Shown: positions 1 through 9,495, counted from the stretch's first letter. The stretch is DNA of 50,371 bases from Candidatus Saccharimonadota bacterium (GCA_029288315.1 JARIHL010000083.1:1-50371), one strand, 5' to 3'. Notes: generated from the sequence alone by a model not told the origin. Numbers and translations are program-made.

Positions 1-443
1 AGATTGGTATCTTGTAATAATTGCTTCGCAAACAACAATCGCCGGGAGGTAAGATATTGTTTTGGTTCCACGCCCCACGTTTGCTGAAAAACTCGCCGCA
101 ACTGCCGCTCACTCAGCTCAAATTTATTGGCAATCTGGCCAAGTGTTTCGTCTATAAGGAGTGTGTCATCAATATAGGTAGCGAGTTTATGTGCAGGTGA
201 ACTGTGGGTGGTGGTTATAGCGGGTGCAAGTTCGGGGCGGCATCGTAGACAGGGGCGGAAGCCTGCCTTTTCAGCTTCAATCGCTGATGCGACAAAGAGA
301 CAGTTTTCTCTTTTTGGCAGAATTGCGGGGCAAATGGGCCGGCAATATACTTTCGTTGAAATGACACAGGTAAAAAACACTCCGTCAAAGCGGCGGTCAT
401 GGGCTTTCAGTGCTTCGTAACATACTGTAGCTTGTAAGGACAT
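1..443 (-). CDS. ada: Ada-type metal-binding + AraC HTH protein (methylphosphotriester-DNA repair/regulator), partial, runs off the left edge
   Basis: Minus-strand translation from ATG at 443: MSLQATVCYEALKAHDRRFDGVFFTCVISTKVYCRPICPAILPKRENCLFVASAIEAEKAGFRPCLRCRPELAPA...LGQIANKFELSERQLRRVFQQTWGVEPKQYLTSRRLLFAKQLL. Classic Ada zinc-binding motif (RFDG..FFxxV..T..YCRPxCPA..P...GFRPCxRCRPE) followed by an AraC HTH. Open at the edge, so missing from the ORF track. Confidence 0.93.
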   Translation of the reverse strand, partial: MSLQATVCYEALKAHDRRFDGVFFTCVISTKVYCRPICPAILPKRENCLFVASAIEAEKAGFRPCLRCRPELAPAITTTHSSPAHKLATYIDDTLLIDETLGQIANKFELSERQLRRVFQQTWGVEPKQYLTSRRLLFAKQLLQDTN

Positions 444-525
444 AAAACTACAGTAACATGTTCGATGAAGGATGTGCTGCTTTTTCGGACATGTACTATG
501 CGTGGTTGCGGATTTCGAAAAATGT

Positions 526-634
526 TTGCCAACCCCTCTCACTGTCTCTGCCGAACCGTGTCATCTGATCAAACAGATCAGATGACACCGCCGGAAAGGC
601 GGCGTTCGGCAGAGACAGTGAGAGGGGTTGGCAA
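526..634. repeat. Long palindromic element with three-way-junction potential
   Basis: 31-bp perfect inverted repeat 526-556 / 604-634 (TTGCCAACCCCTCTCACTGTCTCTGCCGAAC). It encloses a 13-bp hairpin (558-570 / 576-588, GTGTCATCTGATC) and a short GC hairpin (CGCC-GGAAA-GGCG, 589-601). Confidence 0.9.
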
Positions 635-819
635 TATATAGTTGATTTTATTACCATTTAATGGTAAAATATATTAATTCATTGAGTAATTGTTACTCCG
701 AGTTCATTGACAAACGGTAATAGAAAATGAGTTGGGACTTCTACATATGAGTTATTTATGTATAGAACCCAACTCATGTGTGCATTCAGCGATCTGGTTT
801 TTATTAGAAAGGGATCAAC

Positions 820-1281
820 ATGCTTCAGTGCCCCAATCTCGATGCTCTCGCCATTCCGCCTCGTCATGCAGAGATGGTGGATCATCTGATGCTTCAGGTG
901 CAAGCTGCGCTGCAGCCACGAATTACGTGGCAGTGCGTTCACACTAAATTTCAACATGTCATCACCTTGCAGTGGCAGACACTCACGAGCCAATTGCAAC
1001 TTGTTGCCTACGCGACGAGCACGGGTATGACACTGTGGCTGTACGACTGGCTCGGAGATGCGGATCAGCTCAGGGGCAGGAATGCTCTGGTGAGTTGGAC
1101 AGTGAAGAGTACGACAGACGGTCACGGTTGGCAACAGGCTTGTCGTCGGGAGCGCGTGAATGGGCAGTTCATGATCGCTGAACTCAGTGCCGGTGATCCC
1201 ACTACGTGCGGTCTGCGTATCGACGTCGTTAAGACGACGCAGGAATGGCTATACGCGGCAGGTATCGCCTCACGCATATAA
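820..1281 (+). CDS. Hypothetical protein (153 aa)
   Basis: ATG preceded by AAAGGGATCAAC (SD-like); followed by a GC-rich hairpin at 1308-1365. Preferred over the antisense ORF 679-1134. Confidence 0.5.
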   Translation: MLQCPNLDALAIPPRHAEMVDHLMLQVQAALQPRITWQCVHTKFQHVITLQWQTLTSQLQLVAYATSTGMTLWLYDWLGDADQLRGRNALVSWTVKSTTDGHGWQQACRRERVNGQFMIAELSAGDPTTCGLRIDVVKTTQEWLYAAGIASRI

Positions 1282-1307
1282 TCATTCGAGCAACAAGTTG
1301 AAAAATT

Positions 1308-1365
1308 GAGACGGCGGGCGCGAGAAGTTAGTACCATTGATTTCAAGCGCCCGCCTATACTCGTC
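1308..1365 (+). terminator. Hairpin downstream of 820-1281 ORF (terminator-like, no clear U tract)
   Basis: GGCGGGCGC (1313-1321) / GCGCCCGCC (1347-1355), with outer AGACG/CGTCT pairing. Confidence 0.45.
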
Positions 1366-1544
1366 TGCCTTAAATCTATTATCGTTTGTTCTGCTTCCAT
1401 GAATGTATATTCATGCTGATGAGTCCAAAAGGACGAAAAGCAATCTCTTAACGGAAATGTATTTTTACAATTTGTCTGTCCTCGGTTTGATAGAATGTAT
1501 AGGTGAACATGCCAAAATTTTAATATACGTCGAGGATATAAATA

Positions 1545-2450
1545 ATGCAAAAAATTACCCCCCATTTATGGTTTGACAAAGAGGCAAAAGAAGCTGCAGC
1601 GTTTTATACATCGCTTTTTCCTGACTCAAGAGTGACGAATGTTACGACGCTCCACAACACGCCGTCTGGAGATAGCGATATCGTCTCTTTTCAATTATGG
1701 GGTTATTCGTTTATGGCCATAAGCGCTGGACCGTTTTTTACATTAAACCCATCTGTATCTTTCATGATGAATTTCGATCCGTCCCAAGATAACGATGCTA
1801 AGACGAGGATTGATGAGGTATGGGCTAAACTCTCTGAAGGTGGCAAGGTGCTGATGCCACTTGATAACTATCCATTTAGCGATCGCTATGGATGGGTCCA
1901 GGATAAATACGGACTTTCATGGCAGTTGATACTCACTAATCCTGAAGGTGAAGAGCGCCCATTGATAGTCCCCTCGCTCATGTTTGTTAAAAAAATGTGC
2001 GGTAAAGCCCAAGAAGCTTCTGATTTCTATCTTTCTGTATTTAAAAATTCCAAACGCGGTGCAATTGCTTACTATCCTGAAGGTATGGAGCCAGACCAGG
2101 CGGGAACGGTCATGTTTACTGACTTTACACTTGAAGGTCAATGGTTTGCAGCCATGGACAGTGCTCGTGAGCACGACTTTACGTTTAACGAAGCTGTATC
2201 GTTTATCGTGAACTGTGACAGCCAGGATGAGATTGATTATTACTGGGAAAAACTCTCAGCAGTGCCAGAGGCCGAGCAATGCGGATGGTTGAAAGATAAA
2301 TACGGCGTATCATGGCAAATTGTACCAAAAGTTATGGATGAAATGATGCATAAAGGCACTCCTGAACAAATTGACCGCCTCACACAAGCCTTTCTGCCCA
2401 TGAAGAAATTTGATATTGCTCAACTAAAAAAGGCATTTGAAGGTAAATAA
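1545..2450 (+). CDS. VOC-superfamily / PhnB-like (3-dmu-9_3-mt) protein, two tandem domains
   Basis: [30 protein letters not shown]... and a second copy [31 protein letters not shown]... plus repeated DKYGLSWQL / DKYGVSWQI. Confidence 0.9.
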   Translation: MQKITPHLWFDKEAKEAAAFYTSLFPDSRVTNVTTLHNTPSGDSDIVSFQLWGYSFMAISAGPFFTLNPSVSFMMNFDPSQDNDAKTRIDEVWAKLSEGGKVLMPLDNYPFSDRYGWVQDKYGLSWQLILTNPEGEERPLIVPSLMFVKKMCGKAQEASDFYLSVFKNSKRGAIAYYPEGMEPDQAGTVMFTDFTLEGQWFAAMDSAREHDFTFNEAVSFIVNCDSQDEIDYYWEKLSAVPEAEQCGWLKDKYGVSWQIVPKVMDEMMHKGTPEQIDRLTQAFLPMKKFDIAQLKKAFEGK

Positions 2451-2469
2451 CTTGCAAGCCCTTTTATTT

Positions 2470-3231
2470 TTAAGCGCTTGCTATAAAATCACCTACTTTT
2501 AAGCTAGGTATATGATAATCTAAGGCAGAACCATCTGGGCGAGTTACTTGACCGCCAGCTCCTTCTAAAATTGCGTGGCCAGCTGCGAGATCCCATAAGT
2601 TTAAAGGGCTGTTAATGCGGGGGTAGGCGTCTGCTAGCCCTTCGGCAATGTGCAGTAGTTTAAGCTGTGAGCCAATTTGTGTTATGCGAGCATTTGGATA
2701 ATGTGCTGCAATATACTGTGTTGTTGCTGGATCAGGATGTGAAAGACTGCCTAATACAATTCCTCGTTTTTGTCGGGAAACATGAATGGGTTGTACGCCT
2801 TTACCCTGTTTTTTGTAACTGCCGATTGCTGGCCCACCATAGTACGTTATGCCGAGTGCGGGCACTGAGACTAAACCGAAACTAGGTTTATCCTCCTCAA
2901 TAAGGCCGGCGCAGATCGTAAAATGATTGGTCCTTTTTATGAATTCTTTTGTACCATCAAGCGGATCTACCAGCCAAAACGTATCCGATCGTACGCTATT
3001 TGTATTTGCCTCACTATCTCCTTCTTCGCTAACGATTGGTATGGTGGGGAAAAGCCTTGTTAACCCTTTCGTAACAATGTTATGCGCAGCCATATCTGCT
3101 TGCGTAAGTGGGCTGTTGTCTGCCTTGAGCGTTACTATTGCAGAGTGGGAATTATAGACATTCATAACAGCCTGATCAGCTTCCCGAAAGATAGCGAGCA
3201 ATAGGCCTATATATTCTTGAACATTAATCAT
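2470..3231 (-). CDS. cysQ: 3'(2'),5'-bisphosphate nucleotidase CysQ (inositol monophosphatase family)
   Basis: Motifs KADNSPLTQAD, IVSEEGDS, FWLVDPLDGTKEFIKR, LNLWDLAAGHAILEGAGGQV. Confidence 0.93.
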   Translation of the reverse strand: MINVQEYIGLLLAIFREADQAVMNVYNSHSAIVTLKADNSPLTQADMAAHNIVTKGLTRLFPTIPIVSEEGDSEANTNSVRSDTFWLVDPLDGTKEFIKRTNHFTICAGLIEEDKPSFGLVSVPALGITYYGGPAIGSYKKQGKGVQPIHVSRQKRGIVLGSLSHPDPATTQYIAAHYPNARITQIGSQLKLLHIAEGLADAYPRINSPLNLWDLAAGHAILEGAGGQVTRPDGSALDYHIPSLKVGDFIASA

Positions 3232-3650
3232 GGGTTTTAGTATAACTTATACTTGTCGGTGGTAGGACAGCATCTTAATCCTGGCTCGGTGTGTGGACAA
3301 AAGAACTTTGGTCGGCTCGCCGGTTTATCGAAAAACAGTTCAGAGGAAATCGAACTCACTCACCTGCCCCTACCTTTGAGCCACGGGAAGTTGGCATCAA
3401 AAAATAACGACCCGCACAGCCAGCGGACACGCTGGATCAGGATCGTTAACTGGTTTTTGGCTAAGCACGTCATCGAGGCTGGGTACCACCCCGGCACGGT
3501 GTATGCTTGCGAGCTGTGGACCCGAGCAAGGTATTGTGCTGTGTTTCAACCTAGTTCAGGTACTTATCAACTCCAGGAGCCAGGATGCAGGCACTGAGAG
3601 ATTATCTGCACGAGTTCTTCGGCGTCAGAGTGCGGTACTAGACCGATCCG

Positions 3651-3694
3651 GAAGCTGCTTGGCGAGTGATGTGCATCACTCGCCAAGCAGCTTC
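3651..3694. terminator. Near-perfect 44-nt palindrome (terminator or protein-binding dyad)
   Basis: GAAGCTGCTTGGCGAGTGATG (3651-3671) TG CATCACTCGCCAAGCAGCTTC (3674-3694): 21-bp arms, 2-nt centre. Confidence 0.6.
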
Positions 3695-3720
3695 ACTCTT
3701 CTAAGAGCTACGACTCTTTT

Positions 3721-4113
3721 TTATGTTTGATGACCTGCTAGTCGAGGTAGATAGTGAGTAGCTTTTTCAATCAATTTTTGTAACTCAGGATCGTCAAGTT
3801 GCGCTGTGGTGGTAATCTTAACGTGTTTCAGAAGTTTGCCTTCACCTTTAAGGATATGAGTAGGATCAGGCAATTCTGCTCCATAATAAAATCCAATGTT
3901 CATGTGGTCCTTAGCGACTGTTAGATACACGAAATGCTCAGACATTTTTTTAGGTCCGGCACCGTAACTAATAACATTTTGTTTTGGCCAGGCAAGCATG
4001 AAGGCATGAGGATATTTTGCAAGAATAAGTTGCCGAGCTTTAAGCACGAGTTCTTGAGTGCTGGGAGAAGCAGTAGAAAGAATAACTTGAAAATCTTCTG
4101 TCATTAAGGACAT
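3721..4113 (-). CDS. DUF1801-domain protein
   Basis: QELVLKARQLILAKYPHAFMLAWPKQNVISYGAGPKKMSEHFVYLTVAKDHMNIGFYYGAELPDPTHILKGEGKLLKHVKI resembles DUF1801 proteins. Confidence 0.75.
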   Translation of the reverse strand: MSLMTEDFQVILSTASPSTQELVLKARQLILAKYPHAFMLAWPKQNVISYGAGPKKMSEHFVYLTVAKDHMNIGFYYGAELPDPTHILKGEGKLLKHVKITTTAQLDDPELQKLIEKATHYLPRLAGHQT

Positions 4114-4177
4114 TATACAACATTATGGGATACTGCCCTCAATGCGTAGAGCCTGAATCTCTACCAGCCCACATCAC

Positions 4178-4939
4178 TTACTTATCCCACACTCGCACGC
4201 GCAGTACGTCATTTACTAAAGTAACGCCATCCACATTTTTATTGTCGATGCGTACCCAGGCAATGCGTTGGTCAGAGGTGGCGAAACAATAACTAAGGCC
4301 AGAGGTACTTGTTATGCTGGTACTATGTTGGCTAGCAGTCATAGCATCAGGAGCGAGGCTCATTTTACAGTCGTGATGGGCATTATGAGGACCACCTTGA
4401 AAGCTGTAAAAGCCATCTTGTGCAAGTAGCACATTATCGCTCCGTCGTAAATAAAGATCGTAAGTGCCAACAGCTCCATTTTGACCGTCCGCAACAGGCT
4501 GGTTGGGTCTATCAACATCGACAGCTTGTCCTGGTTCGAGTATAACTTGTTGGTCAACCACTGGTGTAGGGGTTGTAGGAGTGGATGTTGTTGAGTTCAA
4601 TGGGGTATCCGCTGGTGTTTCTGCAATGGCGGTAGTAGCTGACTGATTCGCTGCTTGTTGTGGATTCGGCTGCAATAAGGCTGCAATTGCTCCCACTCCA
4701 CACAGCGAACCTAGGATCAAACAAGCCATACCGATGCGTTTTCTTTGTTGGCGCATCAGCCAAACTCCTACCGATACGCCAACAATTGCTATAAACAGCA
4801 TAAGTAAATAGGGTTTTCCGGCTATAATTGAGCCTATGACGCCTACAATACCAACAATGTTACCTATATTACCGGTCCATCGCCAAAATGTATTATCACC
4901 TGATCGGCGAACTGGCGTCGGTTGATCAGACATCCGCAT
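4178..4939 (-). CDS. Membrane-anchored protein with multi-TM N-terminus and extracytoplasmic C-terminal domain
   Basis: Hydrophobic segments NIVGIVGVIGSIIAGKPYLLMLFIAIVGVSVGVWL and GMACLILGSLCGVGAIAALL, a Thr/Pro linker, then a folded-looking C-terminal domain. Confidence 0.75.
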   Translation of the reverse strand: MRMSDQPTPVRRSGDNTFWRWTGNIGNIVGIVGVIGSIIAGKPYLLMLFIAIVGVSVGVWLMRQQRKRIGMACLILGSLCGVGAIAALLQPNPQQAANQSATTAIAETPADTPLNSTTSTPTTPTPVVDQQVILEPGQAVDVDRPNQPVADGQNGAVGTYDLYLRRSDNVLLAQDGFYSFQGGPHNAHHDCKMSLAPDAMTASQHSTSITSTSGLSYCFATSDQRIAWVRIDNKNVDGVTLVNDVLRVRVWDK

Positions 4940-5121
4940 TCCTCTTTCTCATGCTAGTGAAGATAAGTTAATAATAGCATGTTTATCGCCCGACTTGGAG
5001 CCATACTGCTCACTTATTCAATTATGATGCGCATGCTATTATAGGTAGTAAGGTATGACGAAAATTTATCTTAGACTCGATGAAGTTTAGTGTGTAGCTG
5101 ACGATGTTTGAATATGCTTAT

Positions 5122-5721
5122 TCACCTATATAATTGATGTTCCTGGATATAACGTTGTACGCTTGGTGGAATTAAGGCCGTATTTTTTCCTGAGCGTAGC
5201 TGAGAAGAGTGCACTCTCTCTGAAATAAATATTTGCTTATCAAAGTCATAATTCATCATTGGTACAATCGTCTCGCTCACATAACTGTACCTGATTGTTT
5301 GCTGAATCTGTTTTGGCAGGATGGCAATCGCATCTGTAAGACTCGACTCTTTAATACGAGGAACCGATAGTACTATCATAGGCCAGCGTTGTGCAAAAAT
5401 ATGTCGCTTTGAATCACCTAAATTGTCAATAAGTGAGTCGATACCCGTTATTTTGTAGTCGACCTCTTCTGTTAAGTCGGGTGCCAGAGAGCTTACTACT
5501 GGTATGACACGGTAATCAAATGGCATATCAAAAGATTTAAGTGTTAGCTGTGCCATTTGCAAACGATGCTGCCAGCTACTTGCGGTTGGTTTATGAAATG
5601 GATGTTTGTCCACCAAAATGTAGATCATTGAAAATGGCATAAACTGATGGGCTCGTAGCAATTGTCCAATATGGGCCCCATGCAGCGGATCAAAGGTGCC
5701 GATAAATGCTGCCGTTTTCAT
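5122..5721 (-). CDS. nadD: NadD-like nicotinate-nucleotide adenylyltransferase (HIGH-type nucleotidyltransferase)
   Basis: MKTAAFIGTFDPLHGAHIGQLLRAHQF...YILVDKHPFHKP. Start placed at MKTAAF within ORF 5122-5751. Confidence 0.75.
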   Translation of the reverse strand: MKTAAFIGTFDPLHGAHIGQLLRAHQFMPFSMIYILVDKHPFHKPTASSWQHRLQMAQLTLKSFDMPFDYRVIPVVSSLAPDLTEEVDYKITGIDSLIDNLGDSKRHIFAQRWPMIVLSVPRIKESSLTDAIAILPKQIQQTIRYSYVSETIVPMMNYDFDKQIFISERVHSSQLRSGKNTALIPPSVQRYIQEHQLYR

Positions 5722-5825
5722 GAGACAATAGTATAGCATTTTGCAGCTCAAAAGATCCCCTAGACCTATAATCTTGCTGAGGTTTATGACACGATATATA
5801 GTCGTTCGTATGCTATAGTAACGTT

Positions 5826-6152
5826 ATGCATCCTCTGTTTGATACGAGCCGTAAATATGAGGGTCGGCAAAAATCAAAAAATTATAGGTCACGCTATATT
5901 GTCTTTCTCGACAGGTTAACTTTTGTAGCTGGTATTGTCGGACCGTTTACGATATTGCCGCAGATTTACACGATCTATACAACCAAAGCTGTGTCAGGCG
6001 TTTCAGTAATGACCTGGTTCATGATTTTACTAACGACGTTACCGTGGATTTTATATGGGCTAGCACACAAGAATAGGCTGATTTTTGCCTGTTTTATACT
6101 CTGGACTATCATGGATCTTCTGGTGGTAATTGGTGTATTACTATATAGCTGA
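5826..6152 (+). CDS. SemiSWEET-like sugar transporter (PQ-loop family)
   Basis: FVAGIVGPFTILPQIYTIYTTKAVSGVSVMTWFMILLTTLPWILYGLAHKNRLIFACFILWTIMDLLVVIGVLLY: PQ motif and three TM segments. Confidence 0.88.
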   Translation: MHPLFDTSRKYEGRQKSKNYRSRYIVFLDRLTFVAGIVGPFTILPQIYTIYTTKAVSGVSVMTWFMILLTTLPWILYGLAHKNRLIFACFILWTIMDLLVVIGVLLYS

Positions 6153-6322
6153 GCATTATTGGCATTCTGATGTATTCATAAATTTCTGGCCAGAAATCTT
6201 GCTTGCTCAGTGACCCTGAGGGGCTGGCTGTTTCTGTTGGGTGGCTGTTATTCGTCGCCATTTGAAATCTGAGTCGTAGATGAGGGTTTGGGGTTTATGG
6301 CATAGTGAGAGCCGAAGGCTCG

Positions 6323-6676
6323 TTACATTCGCATAAGCGAGTAAATATAAGCATCAGTGATTTCCTGATTGTCTAATTCGTCAATACGTTGCAGTATTGA
6401 GCCGGCTATTTTATCGCCGAGACTCAGCTCTGGCTCCCAATACTTTTTAAATTCTTCACGTTGCTATGCATTAAAGGCAAGTAACGATGATGCTCCTGAA
6501 GATGTTTTAATCCTAATTGTTTTCGAAGTTATTTCGGTGATTGACCCATAGATACCACGAAGCATTAGTAATGAAGACTGCTGAGTAGTGGTGGCTCCTT
6601 CATCAAACGCAATTGCATTCGGGTTGGTAATTCCAAACCAATTATTACCCTTTGATTGTAACCATAGCTGAAGCAA
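6323..6676 (-). pseudogene. Hypothetical exported/anchored protein interrupted by an in-frame TAG
   Basis: Minus-strand frame reads ...SITEITSKTIRIKTSSGASSLLAFNA-TAG(6464-6466)-QREEFKKYWEPELSLGDKIAGSILQRIDELDNQEITDAYIYSLMRM-TAA(6323-6325). Confidence 0.6.
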
Positions 6677-6692
6677 GGTGACAATGCCTATA

Positions 6693-6734
6693 AAAACAAC
6701 CCGCCTTCCTTTGGGTAGAAATGCGGGTTGTTTT
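6693..6734 (-). terminator. Intrinsic terminator for the 6786-7589 gene (potentially bidirectional)
   Basis: AAAACAACCCGC (6693-6704) / GCGGGTTGTTTT (6723-6734), 12-bp stem with A/T runs on both sides. Confidence 0.8.
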
Positions 6735-6785
6735 GATGTCTTATGCTCTGTATGTGTTTCTTATCACAGAGACAATGACGCAGGT

Positions 6786-7589
6786 TTACAAATCACCACT
6801 AAACAAGTATGGGGAATTGAAGCTGCCGTAGGTGCTCGAAACAATACCGTAAGGGCTTGTGCCAACGTAGAACCAGCGGTATATAGCGGCTCCGCCAGGA
6901 GTTGGGTAATCGTATTGAGTACCGGTGTAGGTGCCACTACCTGGGTAAGGTGCGAGTTCAGTAGATACTTGAGTCGCGTAAGCTGTGCCAGTATTTTGGA
7001 TCTTCAGTTGTACCCAACCACTGTAGTTGTAGGTGCGAGTAACATCAACTTTACAGACATTCTTATTGCTCAAGTATTCATCATACTGGTAGTAGGAGCC
7101 ATTCCAAACGTAGAGATAGGCGTAGTAGTCGCCATCAATGCCGTAGAAGGCTGGATACGCAGTACTGTATGCACCAACACTGGTGTAGATGTCGTGGTAG
7201 GTGCCTTGGTTGTAGACTCTTACTTGAAGATATTTGGTAGTACTGGTTGAGTTATATACTGGTGCATAAACCAAATTCTTCCAGCAGTAGTTATAGGGGG
7301 TTTGAAAGTCAACATTTGCAACTGAGCCCGCCAGTGTAGGTGCTGCTTGTAGTTTGCCGGCAGCATCTGTCTTAACGAGATTAGTTGACCCAAGCCGATC
7401 CGTTTGCTTGGCATCCTTACTGCCTGGTTCGACAGTTGGCTTACTTTGCGGGCCAGAGACGGTATTGGTCTTTGGCGGTGTTGTCCCATCCTGGTTGGGT
7501 GCTGCCAACACACTACCTGCAGAACTTAGCAAGAGTACCGCCCCAAGGGTCAGGCCGCCCACTAAGTTTCGTAATCGTAAGTGCTTCAT
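6786..7589 (-). CDS. Secreted Tyr-rich protein of unknown function
   Basis: Sec signal peptide MKHLRLRNLVGGLTLGAVLLLSSAGSVLAAPNQ, Pro/Thr linker, then a Tyr/Gly/Ser-rich domain. Confidence 0.85.
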   Translation of the reverse strand: MKHLRLRNLVGGLTLGAVLLLSSAGSVLAAPNQDGTTPPKTNTVSGPQSKPTVEPGSKDAKQTDRLGSTNLVKTDAAGKLQAAPTLAGSVANVDFQTPYNYCWKNLVYAPVYNSTSTTKYLQVRVYNQGTYHDIYTSVGAYSTAYPAFYGIDGDYYAYLYVWNGSYYQYDEYLSNKNVCKVDVTRTYNYSGWVQLKIQNTGTAYATQVSTELAPYPGSGTYTGTQYDYPTPGGAAIYRWFYVGTSPYGIVSSTYGSFNSPYLFSGDL

Positions 7590-7722
7590 ATTGCTCCTTT
7601 TATTACTTACGAACTCATTATTGCAACTTACTATTAACTCGTAATTAACTTAGAAGCTTTTGTTAGATACTTAATTGTATTTATTTACTTCATTAAATTA
7701 TATAATAGTAATTCTAAAGAGT

Positions 7723-9495
7723 TTATAATTGATCTTTAGCATTTTGTGCCACCATTTCAGTTAAAGCCAGCACTTTTTGTTGCTTATCCAGAGCATGGCG
7801 TACAGACAAATCAAGCTCATCGAGGAGTGAATAAACGACATTTGTGCGGCGTAATAACTGGCTGTTTGTAAAATGCTTTTTGGCCATTGCAATATGTTTG
7901 ACGATATGCTGACAAATTTTTAAAAGAGCAGTTTGTCTGAAACGGTGGTGCATCTTCGGTATAAGTGTCACAAGGCTATAAGTGCCTGGCTGCACGCGCA
8001 TTGTGCGCAGAATAGTAACCACCACATAAGATGCCTGCCCTCTTTCAATATCTTGCACCCAGTCATGCAGATCATCGAGAAGTTGCCGCGCAATAAGATA
8101 GTGCCGGAAGGCCGATTCAATAGCATGTAACTGCCGCTTGGAACTTTTTATTGAAGAGTGTGTCAACACGGCTAATGGTGCTAAGGCATGAGCAAATGAA
8201 CGTGCTGCCAACGTACGACGGTTGCCATAGTGCGGCAATTGTACAATAGTAATGTGCCTGGCATCAATTGCAAAACGACAGTAAGTAACTTCCCAGGTGT
8301 TGGCTTCATCCATAGCCGAGAAAATGTTGGTTACATACTGCATGAACGTGCTTTGATGCGTTGTTGCTTGCCTGAAATACTCGAGAGAATTGCGCATAGC
8401 GATATTGGCCAAAGGTAACTGACGAGGTGTGCCTTCGTTGTCTAAAAAATCATCATAGATTGTATAGGCCATCCAACCGCATAAGCTAGCCAAGCCGAGG
8501 GTCAGGTAATAATGCTTTGTGAGCGAGGGCGGCATCTTCAACCCTTGTGCAAAAAGCTGTGGTAACAGAGTAATTTCGAAGTTCTTATCCCCTTTACATA
8601 GCTGATCAATCGTGGTTAAGGCAGTAGTGCGCAATGGTTCACCGTGGCTATTAAATAATTCTCTGGCAGCCTCTACGACATCTCGGTGCCTTTGCTGCAA
8701 GATTGAAGGTGACACATTCCTGAACCGACGTTGATATGACAGCAATGTTCTTAGAATTAATGCGGTCGTTAAGAGATATGAGTTATTTTGTCGTACAAAT
8801 GATTCCCCTTTCCAAAAGCCATTAGCCTGCTGTTGACGGCAGATAGTCATAAGTGTTTGCTGGATTTCTGGAGTTATCGAAGTATTTTCTCGGCTCTTCA
8901 GAGCTATGATATGTTGTTGAATGGTTGGTGAAGGATGTTGATGCCAGTGGTCGGCAATAGCGCGTCGCAACTCCTGATTATCACCCACCTTCATAAGTAA
9001 ATAGAGTAAACCAGTGGTAGTAAGGGCTGTGTTTTTAAAACATTTAGCTGTAATACGATCTTCAAGAAAAGCCTCGACATTCGGCAAAGGTTTAGCAACC
9101 ATGCGTATAAATAGAGCGATCTGAGCGTTTGTTGCAAGACAAAGCTTGCCAGCTGAAGCATATGGTCCGCCCACTGCTACCTCGCAGGCAACTAGCCGCT
9201 GGATGGCCCAGGCTAATTGCTCCTTGCTCACGTAGATAGAATTATATTTCCACAGAGCTGTTATTGCAGAAAATACTGGATAGAGTTCACCTTTTTCTAT
9301 CCATGTCGTTGTTAATTGGTGGCGTAGTTGTTGGGCGAGGAGTTCAGATGTGTCTGCGAGTTGTATCACATCTGTTATTAGCTCTAAAATATGAGAGCAT
9401 ACCGCTACTGGCAACTGTTGTAGTTCGCTGGCTGAGATGGTTTGGAATGCGGTTATTGCTTTTGTGATGGCTAAATCTACAGGCTCATTTTTCAT
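7723..9495 (-). CDS. Class I isoprenoid-synthase-like enzyme with alpha-helical N-terminal region
   Basis: GWMAYTIYDDFLDNEGTPRQ (DDFLD) and LIARQLLDDLHDWVQDIERGQASYV (DDLHD) match paired DDxxD motifs of all-alpha trans-prenyl/terpene synthases. N-terminal half has QQQANGFWKGESFVRQNNSYLLTTALILRTL, reminiscent of alpha/alpha-barrel repeats. Confidence 0.65.
   Translation of the reverse strand: MKNEPVDLAITKAITAFQTISASELQQLPVAVCSHILELITDVIQLADTSELLAQQLRHQLTTTWIEKGELYPVFSAITALWKYNSIYVSKEQLAWAIQRLVACEVAVGGPYASAGKLCLATNAQIALFIRMVAKPLPNVEAFLEDRITAKCFKNTALTTTGLLYLLMKVGDNQELRRAIADHWHQHPSPTIQQHIIALKSRENTSITPEIQQTLMTICRQQQANGFWKGESFVRQNNSYLLTTALILRTLLSYQRRFRNVSPSILQQRHRDVVEAARELFNSHGEPLRTTALTTIDQLCKGDKNFEITLLPQLFAQGLKMPPSLTKHYYLTLGLASLCGWMAYTIYDDFLDNEGTPRQLPLANIAMRNSLEYFRQATTHQSTFMQYVTNIFSAMDEANTWEVTYCRFAIDARHITIVQLPHYGNRRTLAARSFAHALAPLAVLTHSSIKSSKRQLHAIESAFRHYLIARQLLDDLHDWVQDIERGQASYVVVTILRTMRVQPGTYSLVTLIPKMHHRFRQTALLKICQHIVKHIAMAKKHFTNSQLLRRTNVVYSLLDELDLSVRHALDKQQKVLALTEMVAQNAKDQL

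Noticed and set aside
679-1134. Minus-strand 151-aa ORF opposite 820-1281
   Set aside because: Plus ORF has a better SD and a downstream hairpin; antisense ORF has no recognisable motif.
6464-6466. Alternative genetic code (TAG or TGA recoding)
   Set aside because: TGA and TAG both act as stops for intact genes here; the in-frame TAG is an isolated case.
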